A stretch of 64,000 bases of DNA from Clostridium saccharoperbutylacetonicum N1-4(HMT) (GCF_000340885.1 NC_020291.1:1239001-1303000); one strand, 5' to 3'. Positions 54,031 to 63,902 are shown, numbered from the stretch's first letter. Numbers and translations: made by a program. The notes: generated from the sequence alone by a model not told the origin.

Positions 54031-54771
54031 ATGTTAAAAGGAAAATGTGCAATTATTACAGGTGCATCAAGAGGAATAGGAAAAGCAGTAGCGTTAAAGC
54101 TTGCATCTCTTGGAGCTAACATTGTTATAAATTATAGAAGTAATGAAAAAGAAGCTTTAGAAGTTGAAAAGGAAATACAAAACATGGGAGTTGACACGTT
54201 GTGTGTTAAAGGAGATATTTCTAAAGCAGAAGAAGTGGAACATCTTATTACATGTGCTAAAGAAAAGTTTGGAACTATAGATATTATGGTTAATAATGCT
54301 GGAATTACAAAGGATACATTAATACTTAGAATGAAAGAGGAAGACTTTGATAGTGTTATTGATGTAAATTTAAAAGGAGTATTTAATTGTTTAAAGGCGA
54401 TTACTCCAATTATGGTTAAACAAAAGCAAGGAAAGATAATAAATCTTTCATCAGTGGTTGGTATTTCAGGAAATGCTGGTCAAGTTAATTATTCAGCATC
54501 TAAGGCTGGGGTTATAGGAATGACAAAGTCACTAGCTAAAGAAGTTGGATCAAGAGGAATCACAGTAAATGCTGTAGCTCCAGGATATATAGAAACAGAT
54601 ATGACGGAAACTTTAGGAGAAAAATATAAAGAAGAAATGAAGAAGAATATTCCACTTAAGAGACTTGGAACAGCAAAAGATGTGGCAGAAGTTATAGCTT
54701 TCCTAGCAAGTGAAAGTGCTGATTATGTTACAGGTCAAGTTATCCAAGTTGACGGCGGAATGTTAATGTAA
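54031..54771 (+). CDS. fabG: 3-oxoacyl-ACP reductase
   Basis: From the ATG at 54031, after GGAGGG, the protein has 246 residues. It is a short-chain dehydrogenase with the NADPH site TGASRGIGKAVALKLA, NNAGIT, catalytic Ser in NLSSVVG, YSASKAG (Tyr-Lys pair) and APGYIETDMT. It ends VDGGMLM, typical of FabG. It reduces 3-oxoacyl-ACP. fabF follows after 18 nt. Confidence 0.97.
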   Translation: MLKGKCAIITGASRGIGKAVALKLASLGANIVINYRSNEKEALEVEKEIQNMGVDTLCVKGDISKAEEVEHLITCAKEKFGTIDIMVNNAGITKDTLILRMKEEDFDSVIDVNLKGVFNCLKAITPIMVKQKQGKIINLSSVVGISGNAGQVNYSASKAGVIGMTKSLAKEVGSRGITVNAVAPGYIETDMTETLGEKYKEEMKKNIPLKRLGTAKDVAEVIAFLASESADYVTGQVIQVDGGMLM

Positions 54772-54789
54772 TGGAGGAAGAATAGGGTT

Positions 54790-56025
54790 ATGGAAAAAAG
54801 AGTAGTTATCACAGGTATGGGGGCTTTAACTCCAATTGGAAATGATGTTAATTCATTTTGGGATAATGCTAAGAGTGGTAAATTAGGGATAGATTATATT
54901 ACTTTAATTGATACAGAATTGGTTGATGTAAAAATTGCAGCTGAAGTTAAAGATTTTGATGCTGATACGTTAGTTGGAAAGAAAGAAGCTAAGAGATTAG
55001 ATAGATTTGCACAATTTGCTTTGGTTGCATCGGATGAAGCTATAAAAGATTCAGGAATAGATTTGGAAAAAGAAGATTTAGAAAGATTTGGCGTAATGTT
55101 AGGCTCTGGAATAGGTGGATTCCAAACAATAGAAGACGAATGCTCAAAACTTGCAACAGGAAAATCAAAAAGAGTATCTCCATTTTTCGTGCCAATGGCA
55201 ATTATAAATTTAGGAGCAGGAAATGTTGCTATTAAGTATGGCTTAAAAGGTCCATGTACATCAGCTGTAACTGCATGCGCAACAGGAACAAATAACATTG
55301 GAGATGCATTTAGAGCAATAAAGCATGGATATGCTGATGTTATGCTTGCTGGTGGAGCAGAAGCACCAATAACTAGACTTGGGGTTACAGGTTTTAATAG
55401 TATGAAAGCTTTAAATACTGACAATAATCCAACTAAAGCTTCTATTCCTTTTGATAAGGATAGAAGTGGATTCGTTATGGGAGAAGGTGCAGGAGTTGTA
55501 ATTCTTGAATCTTTAGAACATGCACAAGCTAGAGGAGCTAACATACTAGGTGAAATTGTAGGATATGGTTCAACTTGTGATGCATATCATATTACATCCC
55601 CAGATCCAGAAGGAACTGGAGCAGCAAGAGCTATGAAGGAAGCTATACAAGAAGCTGGAATTACGCCAGGAGAAGTTTCTTATATAAACGCTCATGGAAC
55701 TTCAACACCATTAAATGATAAATTTGAAACATTGGCAATCAAAAAAGCATTTGGAGAAGATGCATATAAAGTTCCAATATCATCAACAAAATCTATGACT
55801 GGACATCTTTTAGGTGCAGCAGGCGCAATTGAAGCTATAATATGTGCAAAAGCACTACAAGAAGGTTTTATTCCGCCAACAATTGGATATGAAACAAAGG
55901 ATGAAGAATTAGATTTAGATTACGTGCCTAATGAAGGAAGAAAGAAAGAATTAGAATATGCATTAACTAATTCATTAGGTTTCGGTGGACATAACGCGAC
56001 TTTATTATTAAAAAAATGGAAATAA
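54790..56025 (+). CDS. fabF: 3-oxoacyl-ACP synthase II
   Basis: The 411-residue condensing enzyme has Cys163 in VTACATGTNNIG, His in NAHGTSTPLND and His in TGHLLGAAGA, with RVVITGMGALTPIGND at the N-terminus and NSLGFGGHNATLLLK at the C-terminus. It elongates acyl-ACP. No fabB paralogue is in the window. A palindromic element fills the gap to accB. Confidence 0.97.
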   Translation: MEKRVVITGMGALTPIGNDVNSFWDNAKSGKLGIDYITLIDTELVDVKIAAEVKDFDADTLVGKKEAKRLDRFAQFALVASDEAIKDSGIDLEKEDLERFGVMLGSGIGGFQTIEDECSKLATGKSKRVSPFFVPMAIINLGAGNVAIKYGLKGPCTSAVTACATGTNNIGDAFRAIKHGYADVMLAGGAEAPITRLGVTGFNSMKALNTDNNPTKASIPFDKDRSGFVMGEGAGVVILESLEHAQARGANILGEIVGYGSTCDAYHITSPDPEGTGAARAMKEAIQEAGITPGEVSYINAHGTSTPLNDKFETLAIKKAFGEDAYKVPISSTKSMTGHLLGAAGAIEAIICAKALQEGFIPPTIGYETKDEELDLDYVPNEGRKKELEYALTNSLGFGGHNATLLLKKWK

Positions 56026-56028
56026 CAT

Positions 56029-56126
56029 CAGTTTGCAGCTAACAACGAACAATTAACAACTACAGTTTTAGAGAGAAATTCTTTTAGAATTTCTTCTGTA
56101 AACTGTAAATTGTAAACTGTAACCTG
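56029..56126. repeat. Palindromic element in the fabF-accB gap
   Basis: CAGTTTGCAG at the left (56029-56038) and CTGTAAACTG...TAACCTG at the right (56096-56126) are partial inverted repeats enclosing a perfect 8-bp hairpin AGAAATTC/GAATTTCT (56074-56094). The 18 nt CTGTAAACTGTAAATTGT at 56096-56113 is identical to 40584-40601 in the purH-purD gap. Confidence 0.82.
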
Positions 56127-56143
56127 ACACAAGGAGGATTATT

Positions 56144-56659
56144 ATGGACTTTGAGAAAATTAAAGAGCTTATTAAATTAGTAGATGCTTCAAGCCTAGCT
56201 TTTTTTGAGCTTCAAAATGGCAATGATCACATAAAAATGGATAAATCATTAGTTAGAGGGATAGCTGATAATACTGTTAAATCAAGCGGTATTAATCAAG
56301 TGACTAATATTCCAGCAAGTGCTGAAACTACTGTTATTAAAGAAAAAACTGAAACTCATATAGTCGAAAGTGAAGAATTAAAAACTACAGAAAAGGAAAC
56401 TATTGTAGATGATAAAGATATTAGTGTTATAACTTCACCTATGGTAGGAACATTTTATTCAGCAGCTTCACCAGATAGTGCACCTTTTGCGCAAGTGGGA
56501 GATACAGTTGCTAAAGGTAAAATTATATGTATAATTGAAGCTATGAAACTAATGAATGAAATAGAAAGTGAATATAATGGAGTAATAGTTGAATGTTTAG
56601 CTAAAGATGGTGATATGGTAGAATACGGTCAACCATTATTTAAGGTTAAGGGGGAATAA
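56144..56659 (+). CDS. accB: Biotin carboxyl carrier protein of acetyl-CoA carboxylase
   Basis: The 171-residue protein has an N-terminal helix region ([21 protein letters not shown]), a charged linker of about 60 residues, and a C-terminal biotinyl domain with [13 protein letters not shown], where Lys at about 136 carries biotin. It shuttles carboxybiotin between AccC and AccAD. GGAGG precedes the ATG; fabZ follows 3 nt after the stop. Confidence 0.96.
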   Translation: MDFEKIKELIKLVDASSLAFFELQNGNDHIKMDKSLVRGIADNTVKSSGINQVTNIPASAETTVIKEKTETHIVESEELKTTEKETIVDDKDISVITSPMVGTFYSAASPDSAPFAQVGDTVAKGKIICIIEAMKLMNEIESEYNGVIVECLAKDGDMVEYGQPLFKVKGE

Positions 56660-56662
56660 TAA

Positions 56663-57091
56663 ATGCTTGATACTAATCAAATAAAAGAAATTATACCTCA
56701 TAGATATCCAATGCTATTAATAGACAGAGTTCTTGAAATGGATATTGAGGAAAAATTATTTGTTAAAGGGTATAAAAATGTATCTGCTAACGAAGCATAT
56801 TTTCAAGGACATTATCCACAAGAGCCAATTATGCCAGGAGTTTTGCAAATTGAAGCATTAGCTCAAACAGGAACAGTGGCTATTCTTTCTATGGAAAAAT
56901 TTAAAGGTAAAACTCCTTTATTTGCAGGAATTAATAAAGCTAGATTTAAAGGAAAAGTTGTGCCTGGTGATAGATTAGATTTATTTTGTGAAATAATAAA
57001 AATCAAGGGGCCTATAGGGATAGGTCACGGAATAGCATCAGTTGATGGAAAAACAGTTTGCGAAGCAGAAATACTTTTTGCATTGCAGTAG
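56663..57091 (+). CDS. fabZ: 3-hydroxyacyl-ACP dehydratase
   Basis: The 142-residue hot-dog-fold protein has IPHRYPMLLIDRV at the N-terminus and the catalytic motif FQGHYPQEPIMPGVLQIEALAQ. It dehydrates 3-hydroxyacyl-ACP. No fabA is needed or seen. It sits between accB and accC, an order common in Firmicutes. Confidence 0.97.
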   Translation: MLDTNQIKEIIPHRYPMLLIDRVLEMDIEEKLFVKGYKNVSANEAYFQGHYPQEPIMPGVLQIEALAQTGTVAILSMEKFKGKTPLFAGINKARFKGKVVPGDRLDLFCEIIKIKGPIGIGHGIASVDGKTVCEAEILFALQ

Positions 57092-57105
57092 GATAGGTGA
57101 GAATA

Positions 57106-58458
57106 ATGTTAAAGAAGGTACTAATTGCCAATAGAGGCGAAATTGCAGTTAGAATAATTAGAGCTTGCAGAGAAATGGGAATAAGTACAGTTGCAGTTTA
57201 TTCAGAAGCAGATAAAGAAGCTCTACATACTCAATTAGCTGATGAAGCTGTGTGTATTGGTCCTGCAATGCCTAAAGATAGCTATTTAAATATAACAAAT
57301 ATTTTAAGCGCATGTGTTTTAACAGGAGCTGATGCTATACATCCAGGCTTTGGATTTTTATCTGAGAATCCAAAATTTGCAAAGATGTGTAGACAATGTA
57401 ACATAAAATTTATTGGGCCTGATTATGAAACAATAGAAATGATGGGAAACAAAGCAGAAGCTAGAAAGATAATGAAAATATCAGGAGTTCCTGTTGTTCC
57501 TGGATATGAGGGCGAAATAAGAGATGAAAATCATGCCTTAGAAATAGCAAAAGAAATTGGATATCCAATAATGATAAAAGCATCAGCTGGTGGTGGTGGA
57601 AAAGGAATAAGAATTGCTCATAATGATGAAGAATTTTTATTAGGCTTTAAAACTGCTAAAGCAGAAGCAAAGGCTTGTTTTGGGGATGATTCTTTATATA
57701 TAGAAAAATTTGTTCAAAAACCAAAGCATATTGAATTTCAAATATTAGCAGATGAACATGGAAATGTAATTCATTTGTGTGAAAGAGAATGTTCTATGCA
57801 AAGAAAAAATCAAAAGGTTTTAGAAGAAGCTCCATCTAATGTACTTACGCCAGAATTAAGAGAAAAGATGGGTGAAATTGCAAAAAAGGCAGCTCTTGCA
57901 GTAGATTATAAAAATGCAGGAACTATAGAATTCTTATTTGATAAAGATAATAATTTTTATTTTATGGAAATGAACACAAGAATACAAGTAGAACATCCAA
58001 TTACAGAAATGATTACAGGTATTGATTTAGTTAAGCAACAACTAAAGATAGCAGCAGGAGAAAAACTTGAATTTACTCAAGATGATATAAAAATTAAAGG
58101 TCATGCAATAGAATGTAGAGTTAATGCAGAAGATCCAGACCATGACTTTAGGCCTTGTCCAGGAAAAATAGAAGAACTTTGCATTCCAGGTGGAATGGGA
58201 GTTAGAATTGATTCGGCAATATTCTGTGGTTATAAAATACCCCATTGTTATGATTCTATGATGGCTAAGGTAATTACCTTTGGAAATGATAGAAATGAAG
58301 CTATTGTCAAAATGAATAGGGCATTAGCAGAATTTGCAGTAGGTGGAGTAAAAACAAATATTGATTTTGAATTATCAATACTAGAAAGTAAAGAATTCTT
58401 AGAAGGGGATTATGACACTTCATTTTTAGCAGAAAAGATGGTGAAGAAGAATGCTTAA
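57106..58458 (+). CDS. accC: Biotin carboxylase of acetyl-CoA carboxylase
   Basis: From the ATG at 57106, after GGTGAG, the protein has 450 residues. It has [20 protein letters not shown], an ATP-grasp domain with [34 protein letters not shown] and [23 protein letters not shown]. It carboxylates biotin on AccB with bicarbonate and ATP. The last codons overlap the accD start by 8 nt. Confidence 0.97.
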   Translation: MLKKVLIANRGEIAVRIIRACREMGISTVAVYSEADKEALHTQLADEAVCIGPAMPKDSYLNITNILSACVLTGADAIHPGFGFLSENPKFAKMCRQCNIKFIGPDYETIEMMGNKAEARKIMKISGVPVVPGYEGEIRDENHALEIAKEIGYPIMIKASAGGGGKGIRIAHNDEEFLLGFKTAKAEAKACFGDDSLYIEKFVQKPKHIEFQILADEHGNVIHLCERECSMQRKNQKVLEEAPSNVLTPELREKMGEIAKKAALAVDYKNAGTIEFLFDKDNNFYFMEMNTRIQVEHPITEMITGIDLVKQQLKIAAGEKLEFTQDDIKIKGHAIECRVNAEDPDHDFRPCPGKIEELCIPGGMGVRIDSAIFCGYKIPHCYDSMMAKVITFGNDRNEAIVKMNRALAEFAVGGVKTNIDFELSILESKEFLEGDYDTSFLAEKMVKKNA

Positions 58459-59320
58459 GGATTTATTTAAAAAGAAGACATATGCAACTGTTAAGTCTTC
58501 AAGCATAAAAAAGAATATTTCTGAAGAAAAACCTAATATTCCATCAGGTATGTGGGTTAAGTGTGACAAATGTAATGCCATGATTTATGGCGAAGATTTG
58601 GAAAATTCTAAATATGTTTGCTCGACTTGTGGGTATCATTTTAGATTAAATGCAAAACAAAGAATAAGAATGTTTTTAGATAAGGATACTTTTAAAGAAT
58701 TTTGGAGAGAATTAAAGACAACGAATCCTTTAGAATTTGAAGGCTATGAAGAAAAATTAAAAAGTGGAAAAACTACTAGTACTGAAGCAGTTGTTACAGG
58801 CGTTGGACAGTTAAATGGCTTAAGTGTCGCATGTGCTGTTATGGATAGTTTTTTTATGATGGGAAGTATGGGAACTGTAGTAGGAGAAAAAATTACGAGA
58901 CTTGTTGAATATGCTACTGAAAATAAACTTCCAATAATAATTTTTACAACATCAGGTGGAGCTAGAATGCAAGAAGGTATATATTCTCTTATGCAAATGG
59001 CAAAAGTGAGCGCAGCTCTTGCAAGACATGATGAAGCTGGTCTTTTATATATTACTGTATTAACAGATCCGACAACAGGAGGAGTAACAGCAAGCTTTGC
59101 TATGGAAGGTGACATTATATTAAGTGAACCAAATGCTTTGGTTGGATTTGCAGGAAGAAGAGTAATTGAAAATACAATTAAAGAAAGTCTTCCAGACGAT
59201 TTTCAAAAGGCAGAGTTTTTACTTGAAAAAGGATTTATAGATGCTATTGTAGAAAGAAAGAACATGAGGGCTTGTATATACAAAATTCTAGTTTTACATG
59301 GGGTGAGAAATAATGGATAA
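58451..59320 (+). CDS. accD: Acetyl-CoA carboxylase carboxyltransferase beta subunit
   Basis: The 289-residue protein has the N-terminal zinc ribbon with four Cys ([14 protein letters not shown] and VCSTCGYHF, about residues 37-60), then the crotonase-like domain with [34 protein letters not shown] and [14 protein letters not shown]. With AccA it transfers the carboxyl group to acetyl-CoA. It overlaps accC and accA by 8 nt each, suggesting balanced coupled translation. Confidence 0.97.
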   Translation: MLKDLFKKKTYATVKSSSIKKNISEEKPNIPSGMWVKCDKCNAMIYGEDLENSKYVCSTCGYHFRLNAKQRIRMFLDKDTFKEFWRELKTTNPLEFEGYEEKLKSGKTTSTEAVVTGVGQLNGLSVACAVMDSFFMMGSMGTVVGEKITRLVEYATENKLPIIIFTTSGGARMQEGIYSLMQMAKVSAALARHDEAGLLYITVLTDPTTGGVTASFAMEGDIILSEPNALVGFAGRRVIENTIKESLPDDFQKAEFLLEKGFIDAIVERKNMRACIYKILVLHGVRNNG

Positions 59321-60131
59321 GGACTTTATAAAAATTAATACGACACCATGGGAAAATGTTGAAATTGCAAGGCATAAAGATAGGCCAACTGGCAAGTATT
59401 ATATAGAAACTATTTTTAATGACTTTATTGAATTTCATGGAGATAGAAGCTTTGGAGATGATAAATCCATAATTGGAGGAATTGCATCAATTGGTGATAC
59501 AAATGTGACAGTTATAGCAATCACTAAAGGTTCAAACACTAATGAAAATATAGAAAGAAATTTTGGAATGCCAAATCCAGAAGGATATAGAAAAGCATTA
59601 AGACTTATGAAGCAAGCTGAAAAATTCAAAAGACCTGTGGTTTGTTTTATAGACACGCCAGGTGCATTTCCAGGAATTGGAGCAGAAGAAAGAGGTCAAG
59701 GGCAAGCCATAGCTAATAATCTCTTTGAATTAAGTAGATTAAAGACGCCAATAATATCTATTTTAACAGGTGAAGGTGGAAGTGGTGGAGCTTTAGCACT
59801 AGCAGTTGCAGATAAAATTTTCATGTTAGAATATTCTATATACTCAATTCTTACTCCAGAAGGGTTCGCATCTATTTTATGGAAAGATGCTAGCAGAGCA
59901 AAAGAAGCAGCATCAGTTATGAAAATTACAGCTAAAGATTTAAAAGATTTTAATATAATTGATGATATTATAAAGGAACCTAGAGGTGGAGCACATAGAA
60001 ACCCAGGTAGAACAGCGGGATTGATTAAGAAAGTTATTTTAGACTCATTACAAGAATTAAAAGATAAAAATTTAAATGAATTAGTTCAAGATAGATACAA
60101 TAAATTTAGACAAATGGGAAATTTTTATTAA
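59313..60131 (+). CDS. accA: Acetyl-CoA carboxylase carboxyltransferase alpha subunit
   Basis: The 272-residue protein has [72 protein letters not shown] and [19 protein letters not shown], the usual AccA sequence. Compared with E. coli AccA it lacks most of the N-terminal helical extension, as is usual in clostridia and lactobacilli. It is the last gene of the fatty-acid operon; a terminator follows. Confidence 0.97.
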   Translation: MDKDFIKINTTPWENVEIARHKDRPTGKYYIETIFNDFIEFHGDRSFGDDKSIIGGIASIGDTNVTVIAITKGSNTNENIERNFGMPNPEGYRKALRLMKQAEKFKRPVVCFIDTPGAFPGIGAEERGQGQAIANNLFELSRLKTPIISILTGEGGSGGALALAVADKIFMLEYSIYSILTPEGFASILWKDASRAKEAASVMKITAKDLKDFNIIDDIIKEPRGGAHRNPGRTAGLIKKVILDSLQELKDKNLNELVQDRYNKFRQMGNFY

Positions 60132-60188
60132 TGGAATTATAGTTTTGGATTTTTCTAATATATAAACTCAAAAGATATATAAATGTAT

Positions 60189-60226
60189 AGACTATAGAGT
60201 AAAACTCTTTAGTCTTATTTTTTTTG
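60189..60226 (+). terminator. Terminator of the fatty-acid operon
   Basis: A 12-bp stem with one mismatch (60189-60200 with 60204-60215) is followed by TATTTTTTTTG. Confidence 0.87.
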
Positions 60227-60371
60227 TTTAATTGAGATAAGTTATGGGATATAATATAATAAGTAAAATAAAAATTGGTGATAAATATAGAGTTAAGGGT
60301 AAAATACTTAATAGTATATGGGATGCGCTTATAGAAAACATTATATTTAAGTTAATGCATAGAGGTGAAAT

Positions 60372-60785
60372 ATGGAGAGTAATAGTACAAGAGTTGCAAA
60401 GATTGCAACAAAGATGGCTATATGTGATAGACATGAAGAAGAGCAATTAAAAAAGTATTACAGCGAAAAAGGAATAAAAGTAACAGCAGTAAATATTGGT
60501 GGAAATATTAATTCATCTATAACGAAGATACTTGAAAGTGCTTTAGTTGCTGCAAAAAGAAATGAGTTAATAAGAGAAGAGCATTTACATGAAGGGGCTG
60601 TTATAGGAGCAACAAGAGATGCAATAATGCAGATTGCCAATAGAGCAAATGGATTGAATGTAGGTGGAAAAATAGGAATAGCAAAGAGAGGGGAGCATAT
60701 ATCTGTTTGCATATTTCTAAATATAGGATTGTTACATTTAGATGAAGTAGTTATAGGAATAGGACATAGGTCTTTGCCACAGTAA
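60372..60785 (+). CDS. hutP: HutP-family RNA-binding antiterminator
   Basis: The 137-residue protein matches HutP over its whole length: STRVAKIATKMAICDRHEEE, EEHLHEGAVIGATRDAIMQI with the metal/histidine-site residues His71 and His73, ANGLNVGGKIGIAKRGEHISVCIFL and LLHLDEVVIGIGHRSLP. In B. subtilis HutP binds histidine and Mg2+ and opens the hut terminator by binding NAG triplets. No histidine-utilisation gene is in the window. GAGGTG precedes the ATG. The neighbours are accA and an ABC importer. Confidence 0.95.
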   Translation: MESNSTRVAKIATKMAICDRHEEEQLKKYYSEKGIKVTAVNIGGNINSSITKILESALVAAKRNELIREEHLHEGAVIGATRDAIMQIANRANGLNVGGKIGIAKRGEHISVCIFLNIGLLHLDEVVIGIGHRSLPQ

Positions 60786-60800
60786 TAAAATATCAGATGT

Positions 60801-60838
60801 ATTCATAGGTTTTGAAAAATTCCTATGAATTTTTTTAT
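60801..60838 (+). terminator. Terminator after hutP
   Basis: ATTCATAGG (60801-60809) pairs with CCTATGAAT (60822-60830), followed by TTTTTTATT. Confidence 0.88.
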
Positions 60839-61038
60839 TAATATTTAAAGCTTTATAATTGGAACGCATATTTTATATAATTTTTGTAGTGAAATATTAA
60901 AGAATTATTCAAAAATAAGGATGATCAACTTTACAAAAAATATAAAATATGATATTATAACTTAAAAGTTTTATAATTTATTATCAATTTTATTAAGTAA
61001 TTATCATAAATATATTTGTATATTTATAAAATTAATTA

Positions 61039-61103
61039 TAGAAGGTTAAAAGAGATCAAGTAGTATAGTAGGAAATTGATAATAGCAAATAACAGGAGGA
61101 TAG
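61039..61103 (+). promoter_or_regulatory. UAG-rich leader before the ABC importer
   Basis: Six TAG triplets occur at 61039, 61061, 61066, 61069, 61083 and 61101, more than base composition suggests (about one or two). HutP-type proteins recognise NAG triplets, so this could be a HutP target; this is an inference. Confidence 0.3.
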
Positions 61104-61107
61104 AATT

Positions 61108-62124
61108 ATGGTAGGAAAAAGAAAATTAGCTATTTTGTTATGTACGGTTTTAGTTGGAGGAATTCTTGGAGGCTGTGGAAATGGGGGAGCAGATTCTAAT
61201 AAAGGAAGTAATGCTTCAGCACAGGTTAAGAATATCGGTATTTTACAATTAGTTCAACATGATGCACTAGATGCTGCTAATAAAGGATTTGTTGATGGTC
61301 TTAAGGAAAAAGGTTTTGAAGATGGAAAGAACATCAAGATAGAACAACAAAATGCTCAAGGAGATCAAGGTAATGCGCAAACTATAGCAAAACAATTTGC
61401 AGATTCTAAAAAAGATTTGATTTTTGCAATTGCTACACCAGCTGTACAAGCTGCATATAATTCAACAAAGGATATTCCAATAGTATTTACTGCAGTAACA
61501 GATCCAGTTAAGGCAGAAGTTGCAAAAGATTGGAAGAGTTCAGGTACTAATGTTACTGGTACATCAGACAAGGTTCCGGTGGACAAGCAAATAGAATTAT
61601 TGAAAAAATTAATTCCAAATGCAAAAACAGTAGGAGTAATTTATAATACTTCTGAAACAAACTCTGTAATTCAAGTTGATGAGCTTAAGGCAGCAGCAGA
61701 AAAGGCTGGCTTAAAAGTAAAAGAAGTTGGCGTTACTAATGTAAATGAAATTAATCAAAATTTATCAAATGCTTTGGGTGAAATGGATGTATTGTATACA
61801 CCAACAGATAACACAGTAGCTTCAGGTTATTCTTTAGTAGGAAAACTTTGCTTAGATAAAAAAGTTCCTATAATAGGAGCTGAAGAAGCAATTGTAAGTA
61901 AAGGTGGTCTTGCATCAATTGGAATAGATTACTACAAATTAGGTAAGGAAGCAGGGGCTAAAGCGGCAGATGTATTAAATGGAAAGAAGCCTTCAGAAGT
62001 TGAAATAACTACTTTAAGTGATATGGCATTTACTATAAACACAGACACTGCTAAAAAATTGAATGTAACTATACCAAAGGAAATAGAAGATAAAGCTAAG
62101 AAAGTGACTGGAGGCGCTGAATAG
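61108..62124 (+). CDS. ABC importer substrate-binding lipoprotein (TrpX-like, ABC_sub_bind)
   Basis: The 338-residue protein has a lipobox GGILGGCGN (Cys at about residue 23). The mature part matches the ABC_sub_bind family (PF04392): NIGILQLVQHDALDAANKGF, then AIATPAVQAAYNSTKDIPIVFTAVTDPV, NAKTVGVIYNTSETNS, LYTPTDNTVASG and GLASIGIDYYKLGKEAG. Some members (TrpX) are thought to bind tryptophan or tyrosine. The ligand here is not certain. It starts a three-gene operon. Confidence 0.92.
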   Translation: MVGKRKLAILLCTVLVGGILGGCGNGGADSNKGSNASAQVKNIGILQLVQHDALDAANKGFVDGLKEKGFEDGKNIKIEQQNAQGDQGNAQTIAKQFADSKKDLIFAIATPAVQAAYNSTKDIPIVFTAVTDPVKAEVAKDWKSSGTNVTGTSDKVPVDKQIELLKKLIPNAKTVGVIYNTSETNSVIQVDELKAAAEKAGLKVKEVGVTNVNEINQNLSNALGEMDVLYTPTDNTVASGYSLVGKLCLDKKVPIIGAEEAIVSKGGLASIGIDYYKLGKEAGAKAADVLNGKKPSEVEITTLSDMAFTINTDTAKKLNVTIPKEIEDKAKKVTGGAE

Positions 62125-63038
62125 TGGATGTTTTAATTAATGTTTTAGAACAAGGGTTACTATTTTCACTTGTAGCAATAGCAGTTTATATAACCTATAA
62201 AATATTGGACTTTCCAGATATGTCTGTTGATGGTACTTTTCCAATGGGAGCAGCTATTTCTGCAGCTCTTTTGATCCAAGGTGTAAATCCTTGGATTAGT
62301 CTTATAGCAGCAGCTATTGGAGGTGGAATAGCTGGGTCAATAACAGGCTTTCTGCATGTTAAATTTAAAATTGATAATTTAATGGCTGGTATACTTATGA
62401 TGATAGGTTTATATTCTATAAACTTAAGAATAATGGGAAAAGCTAATATTCCTTTATTTAATGCTAATCATGTCTTTAAATTAGGAATACCGGCTATGGG
62501 AATTATTATTGCAATGCTTGTAGTAGTTAAGATTTTATTTGATTTATATATGAAAACAAAGTCTGGATTTTTACTTACAGCTGTAGGAGATAATGAACAA
62601 GTGGTTTCTTCTCTTGGGGTAAATAAAGATATGATTAAAGTTTTAGGACTTGCTATAAGTAATGCATTAGCAGCATTAGCAGGAGCATTAACTGCTCAAT
62701 ATCAAGGATTTAGTGATGTTGGAATGGGAACTGGTACTGTTGTAATGGGACTTGCAGCTGTAATTATTGGGACTTCTTTATTTGAAAAGATATCTTTTAT
62801 AAAAGCAACTACATTATCAATAATTGGAGCAGTTATTTATAAATGTGCAATTGCTATAGTATTAAAATATGGATCAGTAGTTGGAATTACGCCTAATGAT
62901 TTAAAGCTAATGACAGCAATAATTGTAATTATTGCGCTATGTTCTAATAATGGAATTTTTAAATTTAAAAAGAAAAAGACTATTGTGGAAGGTGGTGCAG
63001 TTGATGTTAAAAGTCAAACAACTATCCAAAGTATTTAA
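62124..63038 (+). CDS. ABC importer permease (TrpY-like)
   Basis: The 304-residue protein has about eight to ten hydrophobic segments of the BPD_transp_2 type, with QGLLFSLVAIAVYITYKILDFPDMSVDGTFPMGAA at the N-terminus, typical of permeases that pair with ABC_sub_bind proteins. The start is GTG overlapping the stop of the previous gene, with GGAGG 8 nt upstream. Its end overlaps the ATPase gene by 35 nt. Confidence 0.92.
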   Translation: MDVLINVLEQGLLFSLVAIAVYITYKILDFPDMSVDGTFPMGAAISAALLIQGVNPWISLIAAAIGGGIAGSITGFLHVKFKIDNLMAGILMMIGLYSINLRIMGKANIPLFNANHVFKLGIPAMGIIIAMLVVVKILFDLYMKTKSGFLLTAVGDNEQVVSSLGVNKDMIKVLGLAISNALAALAGALTAQYQGFSDVGMGTGTVVMGLAAVIIGTSLFEKISFIKATTLSIIGAVIYKCAIAIVLKYGSVVGITPNDLKLMTAIIVIIALCSNNGIFKFKKKKTIVEGGAVDVKSQTTIQSI

Positions 63039-63798
63039 TTCTAATACTATAAATGAAAATAGGGTTTTTGATGGATTGTCTTTATCAGTTAATCAGGGGG
63101 ATTTTATAAGTATTATAGGCTCTAATGGGGCAGGAAAGTCGACTTTACTAAATATGATATCTGGAACTTTAGAAGCTGATTCGGGATCGATTGTATTAGA
63201 TGGAGATGAAGTTGTTAAGAAACCAGAATATATTAGATCTAGATCAATAGGAAGAGTGTTTCAAGATCCATCAAAAGGTGTATCACCTAATATGACAATT
63301 TTAGAAAACATCGCATTAGCTGATAATAAAGGTAAGAAATTTGGACTTAGCTTTGGAATAAATAAGAAAAGAATAGAGTACTATAAAGAAATGGTAAGAG
63401 AATTAAACTTGGGATTAGAAGATAAACTTTATAATAAAGTATTGTTATTATCAGGAGGCCAAAGACAAGCCCTTACATTGCTTATGTCAGTGATGTCTAA
63501 ACCTAAATTGCTATTATTAGATGAGCACACTGCTGCTCTAGATCCAAAGACTTCAGAAAAAATCATGGATATAACAAGAACAATTGTAAAAGATAGTGGA
63601 ATAACAACTTTGATGGTTACGCACAATCTTAAACATGCTCTTGAAAATGGAAATAGACTTTTTATGATGCATAGAGGAGAAATCCTATATGATGTAAAAG
63701 GCGAAGAAAAAGAAAAATTGGATACTAGTAAGCTTCTTGGACTTTTTGAAAAAGCTAATGGAGGAGAAGCACTAAGTGATAGAACTTTATTTGGATAA
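63004..63798 (+). CDS. ABC importer ATPase (TrpZ-like)
   Basis: From the ATG at 63004 the protein has 264 residues; GGAAGGTGGTG at about 62988 is its ribosome binding site inside the permease gene. Walker A is GSNGAGKST (about residues 39-47), Q-loop VFQDPSKG, signature LSGGQRQALT, Walker B LLLLDEHTAALDP and H-loop VTHNL. The DEHTAALDP form is typical of this transporter subfamily. It completes the operon, and a terminator follows. Confidence 0.93.
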   Translation: MLKVKQLSKVFNSNTINENRVFDGLSLSVNQGDFISIIGSNGAGKSTLLNMISGTLEADSGSIVLDGDEVVKKPEYIRSRSIGRVFQDPSKGVSPNMTILENIALADNKGKKFGLSFGINKKRIEYYKEMVRELNLGLEDKLYNKVLLLSGGQRQALTLLMSVMSKPKLLLLDEHTAALDPKTSEKIMDITRTIVKDSGITTLMVTHNLKHALENGNRLFMMHRGEILYDVKGEEKEKLDTSKLLGLFEKANGGEALSDRTLFG

Positions 63799-63862
63799 AA
63801 GTATAAAGAATATAGTTGATAGATACATTAGATTCGGGTAGAATTATTTTTATTTTAAAAAT

Positions 63863-63902
63863 AACCTGTTTCATGCTGCATATAGTATGAAGCGGGTTTT
63901 AT
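63863..63902 (+). terminator. Terminator of the TrpXYZ-like operon
   Basis: A 12-bp stem with G-T pairs (63863-63874 with 63887-63898) is followed by TTTATTATATTTC. Confidence 0.78.

Noticed and set aside
54894..55544. 216-residue minus-strand frame opposite fabF
   Set aside because: It is the antisense of conserved fabF sequence and has no homologous features.
60244..60450. 68-residue open frame before hutP
   Set aside because: It overlaps the hutP start in another frame and lacks a ribosome binding site; its composition is not protein-like.
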